Source: Pseudomonadota bacterium (GTDB taxonomy: Bacteria; Bdellovibrionota_C; UBA2361; OMIW01). From it: DNA of 7,978 bases. The stretch spans positions 1-7,978 of the forward strand of contig OMIW01000090.1 of NCBI GenBank assembly GCA_900299205.1, written 5' to 3'. Shown piece after piece: positions 5,194-7,978 of this stretch. The notes below the pieces were generated by a model. That model saw nothing but the letters and a program-made list of their open reading frames with translations, was not told where the DNA came from and did not search any database. The number at the start of each line of letters is the position of its first letter. Within the stretch, counting starts at the first letter, position 1. The translations under genes were made by a program, and so were the position numbers.

Positions 5194-6612
5194 ATGTCGT
5201 CAGCAGCTCCGTTATCACTTGGTTCGCCCAATATCATAAACAAGCTTTGGTCTCTTCATTCGGTAGTCGCCCCCGAAGGATACCCAACGGTGCTCACGAT
5301 TGATGGTATGCTCATTCACGAGGTGACTTCCCCCCAGGCATTTCAGTACCTTGAAGATCATCAACTCCCGATTGCATACCCCGATTACATCTTCGGCACC
5401 CTCGATCACAGCATCCCGACCCGACCCGATCGACACATCATCCGCGATGAGGTAGCGCGCTCTCAGGTCGAGCTTTTCCGATCGAATACCGCGAAGCGCG
5501 GACTCACGATCTTCGATTTTGATAGTGGTCATCAGGGTGTTGTTCATGTCATCGGCCCTGAGCTCGGGATCGCTCAACCGGGGCTGTCCCTCGTCTGCGG
5601 CGATTCGCATACCGCCACCCTCGGCGCGTTCGGAGCGCTTGCCTTCGGGGTCGGCACTTCCGAGGTGATGCACGTCATGGCGACCGGGTGTGTCCTCCAG
5701 TATCGTCCCAAAACGATGGAGGTAGCCGTCACGGGCTCACTCCCCCCCGGAGTTTCCGCAAAAGATATCGTCCTCGCAATTATCAATCGGCTTGGGGTCG
5801 GTGGTGCAAATGGTCATTTTATTGAATACCGTGGCGACACCATTTCAGGGCTCGACATGGATGCACGGATGACGATATGCAACATGTCGATTGAATGCGG
5901 TGCGCGGGGAGGACTGATCGGGCCCGATGACGTCACCTTTACATACCTCAAGGGACGACGATACGCCCCCCAGGGCGAACAGTGGGACGAAGCGGTCAGC
6001 TATTGGCGCTCCCTTGCGTCAGCCCCCGACGCATTTTATGACACCAGCATCTCAGTGAATGCCGCGGCATTAAAACCAATGATCACCTGGGGCACCAACC
6101 CCGCACAGTCCGTTGCAATCGATGAACCGATCCCTCTCCCAGAAACCCTCTCAACCACCGAACGGCTCGCACAGCAACAATCTCTCGCGTACACAAAACT
6201 TACTGCGGGCAAATCACTGCTCGGAACCCCGATTCAATGGGCCTTTTTGGGTTCGTGCACAAACGCCCGCATCTCGGATCTTCGGCTCGCTGCAGATATC
6301 ATCAAAGGGCGACGGGTCGCCGATGACGTTACCTTTCTCGTCGTCCCGGGCTCCGAATCGGTCAGGGCACAGGCGATAGCTGAGGGACTCGATAAGATAT
6401 TTATCGAAGCGGGAGCACAGTTTCGGATGCCCGGGTGTTCAATGTGCCTCGGCATGAACGATGACATAGTCCCCGCAGGGCAACGGTGCATCAGTTCATC
6501 GAATCGCAACTTTGTCGGACGTCAGGGACCAGGAAGCATCACCCATCTGGCCTCTCCCGCTACAGTCGCCGCGAGTGCTCTTGCAGGAGTAATAACAGCG
6601 TCGGGTGATTAG
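5194..6612 (+). CDS. leuC: 3-isopropylmalate dehydratase large subunit LeuC
   Basis: LeuC, with LeuD, isomerises 2-isopropylmalate to 3-isopropylmalate in leucine biosynthesis using a [4Fe-4S] cluster. The 472-residue length matches the enterobacterial-type subunit. The cluster ligands are C355 (FLGSCTNARISDLR), C415 and C418 (PGCSMCLGMNDD). Aconitase-family active-site stretches are present: LDHSIPT, VVHVIGPE and CGDSHTAT (136-142). Later blocks include AKDIVLAII, GARGGLIGPDD, WGTNPAQ, LVVPGSESV and SNRNFVGRQG. Two conserved spots differ: the His usually following DSHTAT is L143, and the usual ATQ after the TSEV-HV block reads ATGC. The ATG at 5194 has AGGGAA at good spacing; the N-terminal region is slightly longer than usual before NKLWSLHSVV. 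leuD follows after 101 bp. Confidence 0.97.
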   Translation: MSSAAPLSLGSPNIINKLWSLHSVVAPEGYPTVLTIDGMLIHEVTSPQAFQYLEDHQLPIAYPDYIFGTLDHSIPTRPDRHIIRDEVARSQVELFRSNTAKRGLTIFDFDSGHQGVVHVIGPELGIAQPGLSLVCGDSHTATLGAFGALAFGVGTSEVMHVMATGCVLQYRPKTMEVAVTGSLPPGVSAKDIVLAIINRLGVGGANGHFIEYRGDTISGLDMDARMTICNMSIECGARGGLIGPDDVTFTYLKGRRYAPQGEQWDEAVSYWRSLASAPDAFYDTSISVNAAALKPMITWGTNPAQSVAIDEPIPLPETLSTTERLAQQQSLAYTKLTAGKSLLGTPIQWAFLGSCTNARISDLRLAADIIKGRRVADDVTFLVVPGSESVRAQAIAEGLDKIFIEAGAQFRMPGCSMCLGMNDDIVPAGQRCISSSNRNFVGRQGPGSITHLASPATVAASALAGVITASGD

Positions 6613-6614
6613 TG

Positions 6615-6645
6615 CCCGGGAGGAGGTGCTGAAAGGAACTTTCAG
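6615..6645 (+). promoter_or_regulatory. Orphan ribosome-binding sequence followed by hairpin
   Basis: In the leuC-leuD gap a near-perfect Shine-Dalgarno sequence (GGGAGGAGGT, ending at 6627) has no ATG at usable spacing. It is followed directly by a perfect 7-bp inverted repeat CTGAAAG-GAA-CTTTCAG (6629-6645). The leuD ATG is 86 nt further on and lacks its own ribosome-binding sequence. It may be a ribosome standby or mRNA-processing element, or a relic of a lost start. Confidence 0.35.
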
Positions 6646-6713
6646 AGCTTCGCCGATATTGCCCAGAACGAATCCTCTATCGCTCATAATTTTACGATTT
6701 GCTTAACCGTTCC

Positions 6714-7310
6714 ATGGAAACCTTCTCAACGCTCACCTCAAACTTCATCCCTCTTCCGATCGACGATGTCGACACCGACATGATCATCCCCGCCCGCCAT
6801 CTCCGAAACACCGGCAGAACCGGCTACGGGGCGTTTGCGTTTGAAAATCTCAGACGCGATAACCCCACCTTCCCTATCGGGAACCCTTCCTATTCAGGAG
6901 CCGCCATCCTTGTTGCCGGCAATAATTTCGGATGTGGCTCATCTCGAGAACACGCTGTATGGGCATTGCGGGAGATCGGGATTCGGGTCGTCATCGCCGA
7001 ATCATTCGCCGATATCTTCCGGAACAACGCCGAGAAGAACGGACTTCTTCCCGTTGTCGCAGAGCGACCGGTGATTGAAAAACTCTGGCAAGTACCCGTG
7101 GATAAGAGCGCAACCATCACCGTCGATCTCTCGACACAGACGGTCAGAAGTGACGCTCTCGATGCCTCGTTTGCCTTCACCTGCGATCCTTTTCGCAAGC
7201 ATTGCCTCTTGAACGGGTTTAGTGACGTTGATTACCTCCTATCGCACAAGGAAGAGATAGCGCGTCACTTTCAGGTGGCAGGGACACGGCGGTTTTTGCG
7301 GGTTGATTGA
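6714..7310 (+). CDS. leuD: 3-isopropylmalate dehydratase small subunit LeuD
   Basis: LeuD is the swivelling small subunit that pairs with LeuC in the isopropylmalate isomerase. From the ATG at 6714 it has 198 residues, the usual size. It begins METFSTLTSNFIPL and then shows VDTDMIIPARHL, RTGYGAFAFENLR, the substrate-loop signature NNFGCGSSREHAVWAL, SFADIFRNNAEKNGLLPV, and the C-terminal FRKHCLLNG. An in-frame TTG at 6699 would add five residues, but the family starts at the MET. An in-frame TAA at 6687 blocks longer versions. Neither start has a good Shine-Dalgarno sequence, which is odd because leuC and leuD products are needed in equal amounts; see the orphan element just upstream. A CATAAT at 6685 could be the -10 of an internal promoter, but no good -35 matches it. 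It converges with plsX. Confidence 0.96.
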   Translation: METFSTLTSNFIPLPIDDVDTDMIIPARHLRNTGRTGYGAFAFENLRRDNPTFPIGNPSYSGAAILVAGNNFGCGSSREHAVWALREIGIRVVIAESFADIFRNNAEKNGLLPVVAERPVIEKLWQVPVDKSATITVDLSTQTVRSDALDASFAFTCDPFRKHCLLNGFSDVDYLLSHKEEIARHFQVAGTRRFLRVD

Positions 7311-7335
7311 TCGCAGGAGCGGGAATTTCTTTGGA

Positions 7336-7352
7336 GGTAGCGTCTTACTACC
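7336..7352. terminator. Small hairpin between convergent leuD and plsX
   Basis: GGTAG (7336-7340) and CTACC (7348-7352) form a 5-bp stem with a 7-nt loop in the 44-bp convergent gap. There is no clear T run on either side, so a terminator role is only suggested by position. Confidence 0.2.
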
Positions 7353-7354
7353 CG

Positions 7355-7978
7355 TCATGCCTGTTCGACCGCGGCCCCGCCTCCCATAGCCGCGAGCCCC
7401 GCCTCGAGACGTTCTATCAAGCACTCTTTAGAAAAATGGTGCCCTACCCGAATCGCATTAAAAAACGCCCACTCGCTCGATGACCCGTGGCACACGATAC
7501 CAAGCTTGGCGAGACCGAGAAGGGGGGCACCGCCATGAACCTCGGGATCAAGGCGGCTCTTGACCTGCCGAAGCGCAGGGCGCGCGAGTAGCATACCGAG
7601 CTTTGCTATGGTGCTGGTGGAGACTTCGTCTTTTATCGACCCCATCACCAACTTGAAGGTCCCCTCCATCGCCTTGAGGACGGCGTTACCGACGAAGCCA
7701 TCGCAGACGACCACATCAGCATGATCGTGAACAAGATCTTTACCTTCAGCGAATCCGATGAAATTGAGGGATGAGAAACTTCGAAGTGATTCGGCGGCAG
7801 CCCGCACTACATCGGTTCCCTTGCCGACCTCACTACCGTTTGAGAGAAGGGCCACTCGAGGGTGCGCCAGTCCGTGCGCGACCGAAGCGAAGGCACTACC
7901 CATCACCGCGAACTGTAGAAGCTGTTGAGAGTGACAATCGACGTTCGCCCCAACATCAAGGAAGATGCACGGGCACAG
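7355..7978 (-). CDS. plsX: Phosphate acyltransferase PlsX (N-terminus outside window)
   Basis: PlsX converts acyl-ACP and phosphate to acyl-phosphate, the acyl donor for the first step of phospholipid synthesis. About 207 C-terminal residues are visible; the frame is open to the right edge, so the GTG/ATG codons at 7906/7903 are internal. Family motifs are DVGANVDC next to LLQFAVMGSAFA, ADVVVCDGFVGNAVLKAMEG, and HGGAPLLGLAKLGIVCHGSSS with FNAIRVG near the C-terminus. A full protein is about 330-350 residues. It points toward fabG on the same strand, as in the usual plsX-fabH-fabD-fabG order, but leuCD on the opposite strand lies between. It ends 45 bp from leuD, convergent. Confidence 0.95.
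   Translation of the reverse strand: MCPCIFLDVGANVDCHSQQLLQFAVMGSAFASVAHGLAHPRVALLSNGSEVGKGTDVVRAAAESLRSFSSLNFIGFAEGKDLVHDHADVVVCDGFVGNAVLKAMEGTFKLVMGSIKDEVSTSTIAKLGMLLARPALRQVKSRLDPEVHGGAPLLGLAKLGIVCHGSSSEWAFFNAIRVGHHFSKECLIERLEAGLAAMGGGAAVEQA

Overview
This window appears to be chromosomal DNA from a free-living Gram-negative bacterium of moderate GC content. The gene set is mostly housekeeping: fatty-acid and phospholipid synthesis (plsX, fabG, acpP), the ribonucleotide-reductase repressor nrdR, the riboflavin enzyme ribBA, and leucine biosynthesis (leuC, leuD). Having plsX, fabG, acpP, nrdR and ribBA on one strand in this order resembles the plsX-fabH-fabD-fabG-acpP-fabF ... nrdR-ribD-ribE-ribBA arrangement known from deltaproteobacteria-like lineages, but thinned out. 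That lineage guess is inference; no rRNA or other marker is present. No mobile element, CRISPR array, tRNA or rRNA gene was seen.

Layout, left to right. Positions 3-1607 (+) hold the C-terminal 534 residues of a polytopic membrane protein that ends in a discoidin-like (F5/8 type C) domain; its start lies left of the window. It overlaps tail to tail by 19 bp with ribBA (2812-1589, -). Upstream of ribBA on the same strand come nrdR (3345-2890), acpP (3832-3587) and fabG (4945-4196). fabG carries its own likely terminator, and acpP probably starts from its own promoter with a long leader. Divergently from fabG, leuC (5194-6612) and leuD (6714-7310) form a two-gene + strand unit with a recognisable promoter. 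plsX (7978-7355, -) converges on leuD and runs off the right edge.

How the genes fit together: PlsX makes acyl-phosphate from acyl-ACP, ACP carries the growing chain, and FabG does the first reduction of each elongation cycle. fabH, fabD and fabF are absent from their usual places. leuCD, on the opposite strand, sits between plsX and fabG where fabH and fabD are usually found. LeuC and LeuD together form isopropylmalate isomerase. RibBA keeps an intact GTP cyclohydrolase II half, but its DHBP synthase half has lost key residues, so a second RibB is expected elsewhere in the genome.

The points most worth a second look are the degenerate RibB domain, a pseudoknot-capable structure filling the nrdR-ribBA gap, competing hairpins between acpP and nrdR, the long structured acpP leader, and a strong ribosome-binding sequence without a start codon followed by a hairpin in the leuC-leuD gap. 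I see no complete novel defence or mobile system here.
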